DNA from: Bin87 sp965221295
Lineage (GTDB): Bacteria > Chloroflexota > Dehalococcoidia > Lucifugimonadales > UBA3495
DNA: 64,000 nt
Assembly (NCBI GenBank): GCA_965221295.1
Contig: OZ244879.1
Location: forward strand, 3,100,001-3,164,000
Direction of reading: 5' to 3'
Shown here: positions 1 through 9,124 of the stretch, in pieces
Layout of the letters: every line of letters begins with the position of its first letter
Numbering within the stretch: position 1 is the stretch's first letter
Notes under the pieces: generated by a model
Databases searched by the model: none
Told to the model about the DNA's origin: nothing
What the model saw: the letters and a program-made list of their open reading frames with translations, nothing else
Program-made: the position numbers and the translations under genes

Positions 1-29
1 CCAAGCGCAGCACCTTAAGTGAGCCTTCG

Positions 30-260
30 TCAGCTTCCTGGCCGACTCTCAGACATGGCGTAGGGGGGGAGATTCGGGCAGTCGTCAGTCAATTGGTTCA
101 CGAACCGGGGCGTCGCCGGCGGTTCCGCCGTAGTTTCGGCGTGGGTTGGCGCGGCCGTCCAGATCAGCGCGCCGAGGACCAAGCTCAGTATGCCTAGGGC
201 CGCCGCCAAGCGAAACTTCGCCGTCACATTAAGCCGGCGTACCAGTTCGTTCATCGTCAT
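30..260 (-). CDS. small signal-peptide-bearing hypothetical protein
   Basis: A 76-residue frame that I do not recognise. From the chosen ATG the N-terminus carries basic residues (VRRL, KFR), then a hydrophobic stretch of about 20 residues (LAAALGILSLVLGALIW), then an A-x-A-like cleavage region (THAETTAE). The remaining 35 residues are polar. This fits a tiny secreted or single-span membrane protein. The frame stays open upstream to 425, but the signal-like region marks the start near 260. No clear ribosome binding site is seen and it lies at the window edge, so existence is uncertain. Confidence 0.35.
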   Translation of the reverse strand: MTMNELVRRLNVTAKFRLAAALGILSLVLGALIWTAAPTHAETTAEPPATPRFVNQLTDDCPNLPPYAMSESRPGS

Positions 261-547
261 GATTCGATTCCAAATCGTGTCCAGAGGCGCCAAGCTTGGG
301 AATACGCGGTATCCGCAGCGGCCCTCCCTATTTCGGCGGCGCATATTACCATAACGCGAAACGGCCCACAACAGCGGCGCAATAGCGCGCGGAGCCTTGT
401 CGAAGGCTCGGGCCACGGGTTGCATTTGGAGCGCCGGGAGGCGCCGGCCGCAGCATGGTTCGTCTTGGGGAGCTGCTGGTCGCCTTGTCGCGCCAGCCGT
501 TCTTTGTTACGCTGGCCGCGCATCCCTCCGCGACGGTTTGATTCTCG

Positions 548-1993
548 ATGAGCATGTCCCACCGATTCCAGCGTTATGACCTTGACGAACGCTATTTTGA
601 CGAGATGTTCCTTCCGCAAGGAGCGCCTCGGCCGCACTGCCAGCAGCTGTTCGACGACCTTGCCAGCATTTCAGACGAGCAGTTGGCCAGCGTCCAGGAA
701 CGGGTGACCCGCTCCTTTTCCAACGAGGGAATCACCTTCACGGTGTACGGAGACGAAGAAGCCGAGGAACGCATCATCCCCGTGGATTGCATCCCCCGTC
801 TGCTCCCCAAGGCCGAGTGGGACTTCCTGGAAGCCGGCCTGACGCAACGCCTGCGCACCCTGAATCTGTTCCTGCAGGACGTGTACGGCGACGCCCGCAT
901 CGTGGCCGACGGGGTCATTCCCGCCGAGGTGGTGTTCGGCTGCCCCCAATACCGCCCGGAGATGCGCGGTTTCACCCCGCCGCAGGGTACCTGGGTAGCC
1001 GTCTGCGGAACCGACGTGGTGCGCACCAACGACGGATTTCGCGTGCTGGAAGACAACCTGCGTGTGCCCTCCGGCGTGTCGTACATGATCGCCAACCGCA
1101 AGGCCGCCAAAGCCAGCCTGCGGCGCCTGTACCGCGATTCTCGCGTGGAGGAGGTTGAACACTACGGCCGGTTCCTTCGGGACACCCTTTTGGAACTGGC
1201 GCCCGATGGCCGGGAAACTCCCAGGATCGCCCTGCTCACCCCCGGCGTGTACAACTCCGCGTTCTACGAGCACATGTTCCTCTCTCGCGAGATCGGCGCC
1301 GAACTGGTGGAGGGCCGCGATTTGGCCGTCAGGGACGGATTCCTCTACATGCGCACCACCACCGGGTTGGAACGCATCGACGTCCTCTACCGGAGGGTGG
1401 ACGACGACTTTCTGGATCCCAAGGTCTTCCGCTCTGATTCGGCGCTGGGCGTCCCCGGCCTGATGGAAGCCTACCGAGCCGGCAACGTGGCGCTGGCCAA
1501 CGCTCCGGGCACCGGCGTCGCCGACGACAAGAGCGTTTACGCCTACGTTCCCGACATGGTGCGCTACTACCTGAACGACCAGCCGCTGCTGGAGAACGTC
1601 GAGACCTATCTTTGCCGCGACCCGGATAGCCTGGCCTACACCCTGGACAACCTGGACAAACTGGTGGTCAAACGCGTCGGCGAATCTGGCGGCTACGGCA
1701 TGTTGATTGGCGCGCACGCCACCCCCGCCGAGCGGGCCGAATACGCCGAGCAAATCCGCGCCAACCCGCCCGATTTCATATCCCAGCCGACGCTCGCCCT
1801 CTCCCGCTCGCCCTGCCTTTGCGAGGGAAGATTCGAGCCGCGCCACGTTGACCTGCGACCGTTCATCCTCCATGGACGCCAAACTCGAATCGTTCCCGGA
1901 GCCTTTTGCCGCGTCGCCCTCCGCCGGGGCAGCCTGGTGGTCAACAGCAGCCAGGGCGGTGGCGGCAAGGACGTCTGGGTGCTGCAGGACTGA
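548..1993 (+). CDS. circularly permuted ATP-grasp type 2 protein (COG2308)
   Basis: The 481-residue length and motifs match the COG2308/DUF404-DUF407 family of circularly permuted ATP-grasp enzymes. These are predicted to form amide or peptide bonds using ATP. Recognisable parts are the N-terminal FDEMF and the conserved block around residues 320-350 (DDKSVYAYVPDMVRYYL). A C-terminal NSSQGGGGKDVWVL block closes the domain. Only 5 bp separate it from the alpha-E gene at 1999, the usual partner of this family. The substrate is unknown. The transglutaminase-like and proteasome-like genes that often accompany the pair are not seen here. The ATG at 548 is chosen because family homology begins directly after it. 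Confidence 0.88.
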   Translation: MSMSHRFQRYDLDERYFDEMFLPQGAPRPHCQQLFDDLASISDEQLASVQERVTRSFSNEGITFTVYGDEEAEERIIPVDCIPRLLPKAEWDFLEAGLTQRLRTLNLFLQDVYGDARIVADGVIPAEVVFGCPQYRPEMRGFTPPQGTWVAVCGTDVVRTNDGFRVLEDNLRVPSGVSYMIANRKAAKASLRRLYRDSRVEEVEHYGRFLRDTLLELAPDGRETPRIALLTPGVYNSAFYEHMFLSREIGAELVEGRDLAVRDGFLYMRTTTGLERIDVLYRRVDDDFLDPKVFRSDSALGVPGLMEAYRAGNVALANAPGTGVADDKSVYAYVPDMVRYYLNDQPLLENVETYLCRDPDSLAYTLDNLDKLVVKRVGESGGYGMLIGAHATPAERAEYAEQIRANPPDFISQPTLALSRSPCLCEGRFEPRHVDLRPFILHGRQTRIVPGAFCRVALRRGSLVVNSSQGGGGKDVWVLQD

Positions 1994-1998
1994 TTGCA

Positions 1999-3045
1999 AT
2001 GCTGGCTCGCAGCGCGCGCGGACTCTACTGGATGGGGCGTTACCTGGAACGCGCCGATCATCTCTGCAGATTGCTCCGTCTCCAATCCGAAGCTCTGGTT
2101 GACCGTCCCATCGCGGAGATCTACAACGGGTGGAACCGCATCTATGCCTGCCTGGATCGGCAGCCGCCGGGCGCCGGCCCTCAGTTGCCGCCGGATGGAG
2201 CCTCCAACCCCGACGCGGGGTTCCTGCAGGTTATGGGGGTTCCGGGCACGCGCGCCTGGCAGCGCAGCGGCGGCGACGAGTACACCCTGGCGGATTCTTT
2301 CACCCTGGCCGACGATCTCACCTTCGAACCCAGCAACCCAGATTCCGTGTGGAGTTGCTTCGCCATGGGTCGAGAAAACGCCCGGCAGATGCGCCACTGC
2401 ATCAGCGCCGAGATGTGGCGGTCGATCAACCTGGCCTATCTGCGCATCCAGCGAGTTGACATCCTGGAGATCTGGCACTCCTCTCCCGAGGCTTTCTACC
2501 TGGAAATCGACGCCGACATCGACAACTTCATGGGCGTTGCCGCGGCCACCATGTACCGCGACGAAGGTTGGCGCTTCATGCAGCTGGGGCGGTACATCGA
2601 ACGGGCCCAGCTGGCGGCGGCCCTGTTCCTGGCGCAAATTGACCTGTTCCCGCTGGACGGCGCGGGCGGCGCCGAAGGCTCAGAATCAGATTGGGTCGTG
2701 TTGTTGCGCGTATGCCACGCCGTGGAAGCGTACAACCGGGCGTACAGCGTGGAGGTTTTGCCCGCCCAAGCGCTCGATTTGCTGGTCACCGACCCACTGC
2801 TGCCAGACTCCCTCTGCCGTTCCCTGGACATGGCGGCGGCGGAGTTGGACGCCATCGCCCCCGGGCCCGATGGAACCGCCGACGCCGCCGCTCGGCGTCT
2901 GGCGGGCCGTCTGATCGCGCTGGTTCACTACGACTGGCCCGACACCGATGACCGGCGCGGCCTCCTGACTCGCCTGTCGGAGCATTGCCGCGAACTCCAC
3001 AACCTGGTCTCGGCCGCCTTCTTCGACTACAACCAGGGCGTGTAA
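1999..3045 (+). CDS. alpha-E domain protein (COG2307/DUF403)
   Basis: The protein has 348 residues from the ATG at 1999. It opens with MLARSARGLYWMGRYLERAD, the hallmark N-terminus of the all-helical alpha-E family. A second copy of the signature appears near residue 195 (WRFMQLGRYIERAQ). It ends in a typical HNLVSAAFFDY block. Alpha-E proteins are encoded with COG2308 ATP-grasp enzymes and are thought to act with them in making or attaching a small peptide. The frame is open upstream to 1906, but that part overlaps the ATP-grasp gene. The pair is followed by a large hairpin-repeat block. Confidence 0.88.
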   Translation: MLARSARGLYWMGRYLERADHLCRLLRLQSEALVDRPIAEIYNGWNRIYACLDRQPPGAGPQLPPDGASNPDAGFLQVMGVPGTRAWQRSGGDEYTLADSFTLADDLTFEPSNPDSVWSCFAMGRENARQMRHCISAEMWRSINLAYLRIQRVDILEIWHSSPEAFYLEIDADIDNFMGVAAATMYRDEGWRFMQLGRYIERAQLAAALFLAQIDLFPLDGAGGAEGSESDWVVLLRVCHAVEAYNRAYSVEVLPAQALDLLVTDPLLPDSLCRSLDMAAAELDAIAPGPDGTADAAARRLAGRLIALVHYDWPDTDDRRGLLTRLSEHCRELHNLVSAAFFDYNQGV

Positions 3046-3080
3046 CCAGGGCGCCGGCGGCCGTTCCCGACGGCGCGGGA

Positions 3081-4262
3081 TTGCCACGTCGCTGGCGCTC
3101 CTCGCAATGACAGATGCTTTGGTCAATGACAGATTGCTTTGGTCAGTGCGGGCCTTTCCCAACTGTCATCGCTAGCGCCTCCCCCACTGCCATGGCGAGC
3201 CGTTCCCACCGTGTCATTGCAAGCGCCTCCCCCACTGTCGTCGCCAGCGCCTCCCCCACTGTCATTGCGAGCGAAGCGCGGCAATCTCGACGACCACGAC
3301 CAACGCCCATTCGCCCTCACCCCCCAACCCCGGCGGCCGTTCGCCCAGGCAACGAGATTGCCGCGTCGCTGGCGCTCCTCGCAATGACAGATGCTTTGGT
3401 CATCGCGAGCGCCCCTCACCCTGTCATTGCGAGCGCCTTCCCCACCTATCATTGCGAGCGAAGCGCGGCAATCTCGACGACCGCAACGCGCGGCGCTCCG
3501 CCCTCCCCCCAGCCCCGGCGGCCGTTCGCCCAGGCAACGAGATTGCCGCGTCGCTGGCGCTCCTCGCAATGACAGATGCTTTGGTCATCGCGAACGCCTC
3601 TCCCACCGTCGTCGCCAGCGCCTTCCCACCCTGTCATTGCGAGCGCTTCCCCCACTGTCATTGCGAGCGCCTCCCCACTGTCATTGCGAGCGAAGCGCGG
3701 CAATCTCGTCGACCGCAACGCGCGGCGCTCACCCCCCAGCCCCGGCGGCCGTCCGCCCAGGCAACGAGATTGCCGCGTCGCTAGCGCTCCTCGCAATGAC
3801 AGATGTTTTGGTCATCGCGAGCGCCCCTCACCCTGTCATTGCGAGCGAAGCGCGGCAATCTCGTCGACCGCAACGCGCGGCGCTCCGCCCTCCGCCCAGC
3901 CCCGGCGGCCGTTCGCCCACGCAACGAGATTGCCGCGTCGCTGGCGCTCCTCGCAATGACAGATGTTTTGGTCATCGCGGGCCGTCCCCCACTGCCATTG
4001 CGAGCGCCTCCCCCACTGTCATTGCGAGCGAAGCGCGGCAATCTCGTCGACCGCAACGCGCGGCGCTCACCCCCCAGCCCCGGCGGCCGTTCGCCCACGC
4101 AACGAGATTGCCGCGTCGCTGGCGCTCCTGGCAATGACAGATGTTTTGATCATCGCGAGCGCCTCCCCTACTGTCATTGCGAGCGAAGCGCGGCAATCCC
4201 GACGACCACGACCAACGCCCATTCGCCCTCACCACCCGGCCCCGGCGGCCGCCCGCCCAGGC
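3081..4262. repeat. hairpin-repeat cluster A
   Basis: This is a 1.2 kb gene-free gap between two convergent genes. At least five full units each have a left arm (TGTCATTGCGAG then a head then GGCAATCTCG) and an inverted right arm, with a C-rich spacer of about 70 bp. Left arms start at 3260, 3447, 3679, 3834 and 4017; right arms end at 3390, 3575, 3802, 3962 and 4140. A sixth left arm at 4172 has lost its right arm. Left heads are mostly CGAAGCGC and right heads GACGC-type. Many degenerate single arms lie between units. Long frames across it are repeat translations. Confidence 0.9.
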
Positions 4263-4285
4263 AACGGCCTTTCGGCCGGCGACCG

Positions 4286-5062
4286 TCAGAACAGCGATTT
4301 GGACTGACCGCCGTCCACGTTGATGCAGGCGCCCGTGATCAGCCCGGCCCGATCAGAGGCCAGGAAGGCCACCGTTTCGCCGATGGGTTCGGGCCAGCCA
4401 AACTTGCCCATAGGCAGGTTGCGGTCGATGAACTCGGCCACCGCCTCTGGAGTGTTGTTGCGCTGGAAACGATCCCAACTGCTGCCGGGAAAGTCGATGC
4501 TGCCCGGAGCCACGCAATTGACCAACACGCCAGACTGAGCGAGTTGCAGCGCCAAGTGCTTGGAAAAGGCAATCATTCCGGCCTTGGCCGTCATGTAATC
4601 GACGGATCCGCCGTGCTCCCGTCCGTAGATGGACGCGATGTTGATGACCCGCCCCCAACCCTGCTCCTGCATGTGAGGCAACGCCAGTTTGGTCATCCTC
4701 ACCGCCGAGATCAGGTTGACCTCCATGCCCTCCATGAACTGCTCCATGGAAGTTTCGTCGAACAGGACGGAGCCGCGGCGACCGCCGACGTTGTTCACCA
4801 GAATGTCGGGAGCGCCCACGGCGTCGGTGGTTTCCCGCAGGAACCGGGCCGCGTCGCTCTGACTGGTGACGTCTGCCTGGCTACCGTTGGCGGTGATTCC
4901 CAAAGCCCGCAGTTCCTCCACCGTGCTGTTCACCTGGTCGCCATCCCGTCCGCAGATGGCCACGGCGCAACCTTCCCGCCCCAGGGCCAGAGCGCACTGG
5001 CGGCCCAAGCCCCGGCTGCCGCCGGTGATGATCGCTACCTTTCCTTCAAGGGTCAAATCCAT
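4286..5062 (-). CDS. SDR family NAD(P)-dependent oxidoreductase
   Basis: This is a 258-residue classical short-chain dehydrogenase/reductase. It has the cofactor motif TGGSRGLG (about residues 13-20), NNVGG near residue 91, an S-x(n)-Y-x3-K active site (NIAS ... YMTAK), and the C-terminal INVDGG common to the FabG-like group. It should catalyse NAD(P)-dependent oxidation or reduction of an alcohol or ketone in the cytoplasm; the substrate is unknown. It stands alone, with its 3' end against repeat cluster A. The start at 5062 fits the usual 5-10 residue lead before the Rossmann fold. Confidence 0.9.
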   Translation of the reverse strand: MDLTLEGKVAIITGGSRGLGRQCALALGREGCAVAICGRDGDQVNSTVEELRALGITANGSQADVTSQSDAARFLRETTDAVGAPDILVNNVGGRRGSVLFDETSMEQFMEGMEVNLISAVRMTKLALPHMQEQGWGRVINIASIYGREHGGSVDYMTAKAGMIAFSKHLALQLAQSGVLVNCVAPGSIDFPGSSWDRFQRNNTPEAVAEFIDRNLPMGKFGWPEPIGETVAFLASDRAGLITGACINVDGGQSKSLF

Positions 5063-5276
5063 GGGATTGCCTCACTGTTGCATAATGGAATACAGGGATT
5101 ATAGCGATTCAGTGGCGGCGGCGCGGCGGCGAAGGAGTGCGACGCCAAGCGTGGTCGCCCAGGGGCGCGGTCGCGAAGCGCTGGGGCCTGAGCCCGGCCG
5201 TCCCACGCCATGAATTGCTTTCGAACGAATCGCTTGCGGAGCGGCGCTAGAGAATTGCCGCTCCAGGTTCACGCTC

Positions 5277-6023
5277 CTACGCGGAGGGATTGCGGGACCG
5301 ACGCAGTTCGGCCTCCAATTCCCTCACGCGGGCTTCCGCCTGGGCTGCGCGAGCCGAAGCCCGAGCCGCCTTCTCGCGTTCGTCGTCAAAGGTGGGAATG
5401 TGGCGGCCCGTGGCCGGATCGTACCAACCCAATACGCCACGTTCCCAGCGCAAGTACAAATCCAAGACGGCGCTATAACCCTGTAGCGTGTCGTCAGCGA
5501 GCTCGTCGATGGTTATGGGAACATAGCCGCCATCCGCCAACCGGTCTCCCGCCAGCCGAGCGCCGTGGAAAACGCCCGTCTCATCGAACCGCCAGTATTC
5601 CGGCGCTCCCAGAGCCGCGTAGGCGTCGCGTTTTGCGCCCACGTCGATGTGGCCGGTGTGCCGGGACGCTATCTCGAGGAGGAAGTCGGGAGGTTTACCC
5701 TGTTCGTCGATGATGTAGCCGTTGCTGGCCTCGTACGCGGCCGGGTCCACATCGAAGGCGACCATCAGATCCGGGTAGTGGCTGCCAGCCAGGCTGCGGG
5801 TGGGGCGAACCACTACGTAGAGCTCGCCGGCCACCAGGGTGGTGTCTGGATTTCCCAGGTGGCGGATTAGATGATGAACATTGCCGGTGGCAGACAGATG
5901 CTTGAAACTGGTCATGTCGTCGGGATGGCGTGGAGGCGGATCAGGCAGCCGGAAGCGGCCCGCGGACCCGGGGCTTTGGCCTACGGCATTGGCATTGGCG
6001 TTTTTGTTGGCGGCGGTGGTCAT
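5277..6023 (-). CDS. Uma2 family (DUF820) PD-(D/E)XK nuclease-like protein
   Basis: The Uma2 family of restriction-endonuclease-fold proteins is indicated by YPDLMVAFDV, FLLEIAS, AKRDAYAALG and the APEYWRFDE block. These supply the Asp, Glu and Lys of a PD-(D/E)XK centre. The protein is 248 residues from the ATG at 6023, which has AGAGG about six bases upstream; the frame runs further to 6134 without support. The last 35 residues are Ala/Arg/Glu-rich and likely a coiled coil (REKAARASARAAQAEARVRE). A similar tail is found in the tandem Uma2 pair near 53.5-55.1 kb. Biological role is unknown; the family is often multi-copy. Confidence 0.82.
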   Translation of the reverse strand: MTTAANKNANANAVGQSPGSAGRFRLPDPPPRHPDDMTSFKHLSATGNVHHLIRHLGNPDTTLVAGELYVVVRPTRSLAGSHYPDLMVAFDVDPAAYEASNGYIIDEQGKPPDFLLEIASRHTGHIDVGAKRDAYAALGAPEYWRFDETGVFHGARLAGDRLADGGYVPITIDELADDTLQGYSAVLDLYLRWERGVLGWYDPATGRHIPTFDDEREKAARASARAAQAEARVRELEAELRRSRNPSA

Positions 6024-6207
6024 GCTGAACCTCTGGCGGTTAGCGCGGCAGGCCAGTATGGGATGCCCGAGCAGGCGAATCGATCCAATTAGCGAATCGT
6101 TGCAACAAGCGAATCGATGGGGCGACACCGGCATTATACCTCAGTGTGGATTCGCTCGGTCAGCCTAATCTCACGGGCCCGACCCGATTCTGCGTCGGCC
6201 CTCGTGC

Positions 6208-6213
6208 TATAAT
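6208..6213 (+). promoter_or_regulatory. -10 element of the LLM oxidoreductase gene
   Basis: A perfect TATAAT hexamer lies 27 bases before the start codon at 6241. The -35 region 17 bases upstream is weak. AGGAG follows at 6233-6237, so the leader would be very short. Confidence 0.5.
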
Positions 6214-6240
6214 CTGCCGCAACATTCATCACAGGAGAGC

Positions 6241-7419
6241 ATGGGCTGGATGATCAAGCGGTTTTCGGTTTTGTACGTCGGGCAGATCGACCTGGACAAC
6301 GTGGGCTCGGAAGGCACGCCGCCCGACCAGCGTCGCTACACCAACGAGCAGTTGGCGCAGGCTTACGAGCACGCCCAAGCCTTGGCCCAACACATGGACG
6401 AGCGCGGCTTCTACTGCATGTGGATGGCCGAGCACCACTTCCAGCACGAGGGCTACGAGTGCATCCCCAACCTGATCCTGATGGGCGTGCACCTGGCGGG
6501 GCAAACCAAGAACCTCAAGTTCGGGCAGGCGTTCAACATCATCCCCATGTGGCACCCGCTGCGCATCGCCGAGGACTTCGCCATGGCCGACATCCTCACC
6601 GGCGGCCGCATGATCTTCGGCGTGGGGCGAGGCTACCACTCGCGCGAGGTGGAAACCTTCGGCTCTCCGGTCATCGACAACGACGCCAACCGGGAGCTGT
6701 TCCTCGAACAGATGGAAGTCATCCTCAAGGCGTTCAACGAGGAATCGTGGAGCCACCAGGGCAAGTACTACACCATCCCGCCCGCCGTTCCCTACCGCGG
6801 TTACGACCTGAAGGAAATCACCATGGTGCCCCGGCCCGTCAACCGGCCCGTGGAGATGTGGCAGCCCATCGCCAGCGGCAGGACGCTGAACTACATCGCC
6901 GAGCGCGGCATCAAGGCGATGGTGGCGCTCACCGGCGAGTTGTACGCTCAGCAGATGATCGAGCAATACCACTCGGCCGCCGTCGCGGCTGGGCGGAACA
7001 TCCCCCTGGGCGGCGACATGGCCCTGGGCTTCGGTTTCTACATCGCCGGCAGCCGCGAGGAGGCCATCGAGAAGGTGCGGCCCTTCCATGACGAGCGCTA
7101 CAAGTGGTTCGCGCCCTTTGGTTTCGTGCGCTACACCGACGAACAGGGCCGGCCTTGGGGCACGCCCGGAGCGCCGGCGCGCACCCCGCGCATTGAGGAC
7201 GGCGTTGACCAGAAGGCTTGGTTCTGCGGGTCGCCCGGCGATTTCATCGACTTCCTGCGGGAACTTGAAGCCAAGTACCCAGGCCTGGAGGACATTGTGC
7301 TCCAATGGCCGGAGGGAATGCCCTGGAGCGAGTTCAAGGAGCAGCTGTCCATCTTCTCTTCCGAGGTGATGCCAGCTTTCACGGAACGGGAGCCAGCGTT
7401 GCTGGCCGGGAACGACTAG
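6241..7419 (+). CDS. LLM class flavin-dependent oxidoreductase
   Basis: The protein has 392 residues and a luciferase-like (alpha/beta)8 barrel pattern. Typical segments are YCMWMAEHHFQHEGYE near residue 60, then HPLRIAEDFAMADILTGGR and a following glycine-rich VGRGYHSREV. The family transfers hydride from reduced flavin or F420, or inserts oxygen as an FMN monooxygenase. The AEHHF form is more typical of bacterial-luciferase-like monooxygenases than of the two F420-type relatives later in the window. It is monocistronic, with TATAAT and AGGAG directly upstream. An ATG at 6250 could also serve as start. Confidence 0.87.
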   Translation: MGWMIKRFSVLYVGQIDLDNVGSEGTPPDQRRYTNEQLAQAYEHAQALAQHMDERGFYCMWMAEHHFQHEGYECIPNLILMGVHLAGQTKNLKFGQAFNIIPMWHPLRIAEDFAMADILTGGRMIFGVGRGYHSREVETFGSPVIDNDANRELFLEQMEVILKAFNEESWSHQGKYYTIPPAVPYRGYDLKEITMVPRPVNRPVEMWQPIASGRTLNYIAERGIKAMVALTGELYAQQMIEQYHSAAVAAGRNIPLGGDMALGFGFYIAGSREEAIEKVRPFHDERYKWFAPFGFVRYTDEQGRPWGTPGAPARTPRIEDGVDQKAWFCGSPGDFIDFLRELEAKYPGLEDIVLQWPEGMPWSEFKEQLSIFSSEVMPAFTEREPALLAGND

Positions 7420-7703
7420 GGGACGAACGCTACAAAGAGCGGCGGATAAGAGCGCGAAAAATGCCAAACCCGGCAGGAACGGCGACGTTTTGATGGTTAT
7501 GGCGTCAAGAGTAAGCTTGATGGTTATTGCGTCGAATGGCCCTCCAAGTTTCGAGTATTGGATTGCGCTCACAAAGTCCGCCGCGCTTTCGTCCCAATGG
7601 ATGGGCAGAACTCGAAGTGTCGAATCTCGTTACATTCTACCACCGGAACTCCGCATTGCCCACGTGGGGCTACGAAGACCCAAAAAATTCGGAATGATGC
7701 AGG
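7420..7703. other. gene-poor gap before the pentapeptide gene
   Basis: No convincing gene is present. An imperfect direct repeat (TTGATGGTTATGGCGTC / TTGATGGTTATTGCGTC) occurs near 7492-7538. Frames here have no family features. Confidence 0.5.
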
Positions 7704-8993
7704 TTGGCCAACGCTGAGCATATCGCCATCGCCAAGGGGCGAACCTTCGCCATCGCTCGTTGGCGCGCCCAGTTCTTCACGGAACGGGCGCACCTGGACC
7801 TTTCGGGCGCTTATCTCAGCGGCATACGGATGCCGGGCGTTGATCTCTCCTTCGACAATCTTGACCAGATCGACCTGACCTCCGCAGACCTGCGCCGGGG
7901 CGTCTTCAACGGCGCGCGGATGCGGCAGGCATACCTGACCCGCTGCAACCTCAACCGGGCCAGTTTCGAAGATGCCCAGGCCGCGGGGGCGTCCTTCACC
8001 CGCTCCGACCTGAGCGGCAGCAACCTAAACAAAGCCGACCTCCGCGGCGCCGACCTCTCCAATTGCGACATCGGGTTTTCCACCCTCGTGGGGGCGAACT
8101 TGGCCGGCGCCGACCTCACCGAAGCCGACCTGACCATGTCGGACCTTACCGACGCCAACCTGAGCGGCGCGCGCCTGAACGCCGCCTGCCTGGATGTCGC
8201 CAACCTGACCCGATGCGACCTGCGCCGAACCTCGCTGGTGCGCACTCGCTTGGACCGCGCCATTCTGCAAGACGGCGTGGTGGACATGACCCTGTTCGCC
8301 GACTGCGACTTGAGCGCAACCTTGGGATTGGAAACCCTGCGACACGAGGGCCCCAGCATCGTGGGCGCGGATACGCTGTCCCGCTCGGGCGGTATGCTGC
8401 CGGAAGTGTTCATGCGTTCGGCGGGGGTGCCGCCGGACTTCATCGAGGGACCCGCCCGGTCGCTGCAATCGGCCTCTCCCCATCGCAGAATCCTGTTGAT
8501 CGGATCCGTGGTCGATTCAACCATCGTATGCTGGCTCGAGGGCGAACTGAGGCAACGGGGAATGCAATGCTGGCGCCTGCTGGCCGACGATGAAGAAACG
8601 GTGTACAACTCGCAGGTCATCCCACCGATGAGCCGATTTCGCGATTATGACCGGGTGGCCCTGTTGTGCTCCCGAGACGCGCTGGAAAGCTCGGCTTGCT
8701 GGCGCCTGTATCGCGAGATTATGCAGCGGCAAGCGGATTCCTCGGCCCGGCGGGTGTACGTCGCGGCGGTGGAGTTGGACGACTGCCTGGCCAATCCCCC
8801 GGCCTCCGATGATAAGGCATTCCAGCGAATGCGCGCCGGGCCGACGGTTCGTTTGAGGCCCCGCAAGGACGGCAAAGGCGGATACCGGCGGGACATTGCC
8901 GGCGTGTTGGCCACGTTGGTCGCCGACCCAATAGCAACATCCGAAGCGTGGCCCGACGCGCCACCTGGGGATGGTTCGCCTCCGCCGGTTTGA
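7704..8993 (+). CDS. pentapeptide-repeat protein with C-terminal TIR-like domain
   Basis: The frame has 429 residues and begins at a TTG; the true start is uncertain. Residues 31-205 are pentapeptide repeats (A-D/N-L-x-x) that should fold as a right-handed beta helix. Residues 206-250 (ETLRHEGPSIVGADTLSRSG, then an AGVPPDFIE block) match the conserved linker of pentapeptide-TIR proteins. Residues 261-345 align with a TIR domain (LEGELRQRGMQCW; LCSRDALESSACW). The usual SYSxxD of TIR strand A is replaced by IGSVVDS, and the expected catalytic Glu is shifted (W333, E338). The domain may therefore be a signalling or degenerate relative rather than an NADase. It has no operon partner. Confidence 0.8.
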   Translation: MANAEHIAIAKGRTFAIARWRAQFFTERAHLDLSGAYLSGIRMPGVDLSFDNLDQIDLTSADLRRGVFNGARMRQAYLTRCNLNRASFEDAQAAGASFTRSDLSGSNLNKADLRGADLSNCDIGFSTLVGANLAGADLTEADLTMSDLTDANLSGARLNAACLDVANLTRCDLRRTSLVRTRLDRAILQDGVVDMTLFADCDLSATLGLETLRHEGPSIVGADTLSRSGGMLPEVFMRSAGVPPDFIEGPARSLQSASPHRRILLIGSVVDSTIVCWLEGELRQRGMQCWRLLADDEETVYNSQVIPPMSRFRDYDRVALLCSRDALESSACWRLYREIMQRQADSSARRVYVAAVELDDCLANPPASDDKAFQRMRAGPTVRLRPRKDGKGGYRRDIAGVLATLVADPIATSEAWPDAPPGDGSPPPV

Positions 8994-9124
8994 TGAATCC
9001 ACAGCGTCGGCCCACCTCAATCGTTACCCGGAACCTTCCCTCGCGTCATCCCACGAAGCCTGCGCCTACCGTCATTGCCTGGAGCTCCTGCGCCTACTGC
9101 CATCGCCAGGAGCGTCTGCCACTA

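Noticed and set aside
3114..5104. Several long open frames (up to 433 codons) across cluster A and into the SDR gene
   Set aside because: They are translations of the hairpin arms (VIASEARQSR, RNDSLLSL types) with no family features, and the last one runs antisense through the SDR.
6229..7572. 447-codon antisense frame over the LLM gene
   Set aside because: Shadow of a gene with promoter and ribosome binding site on the plus strand.
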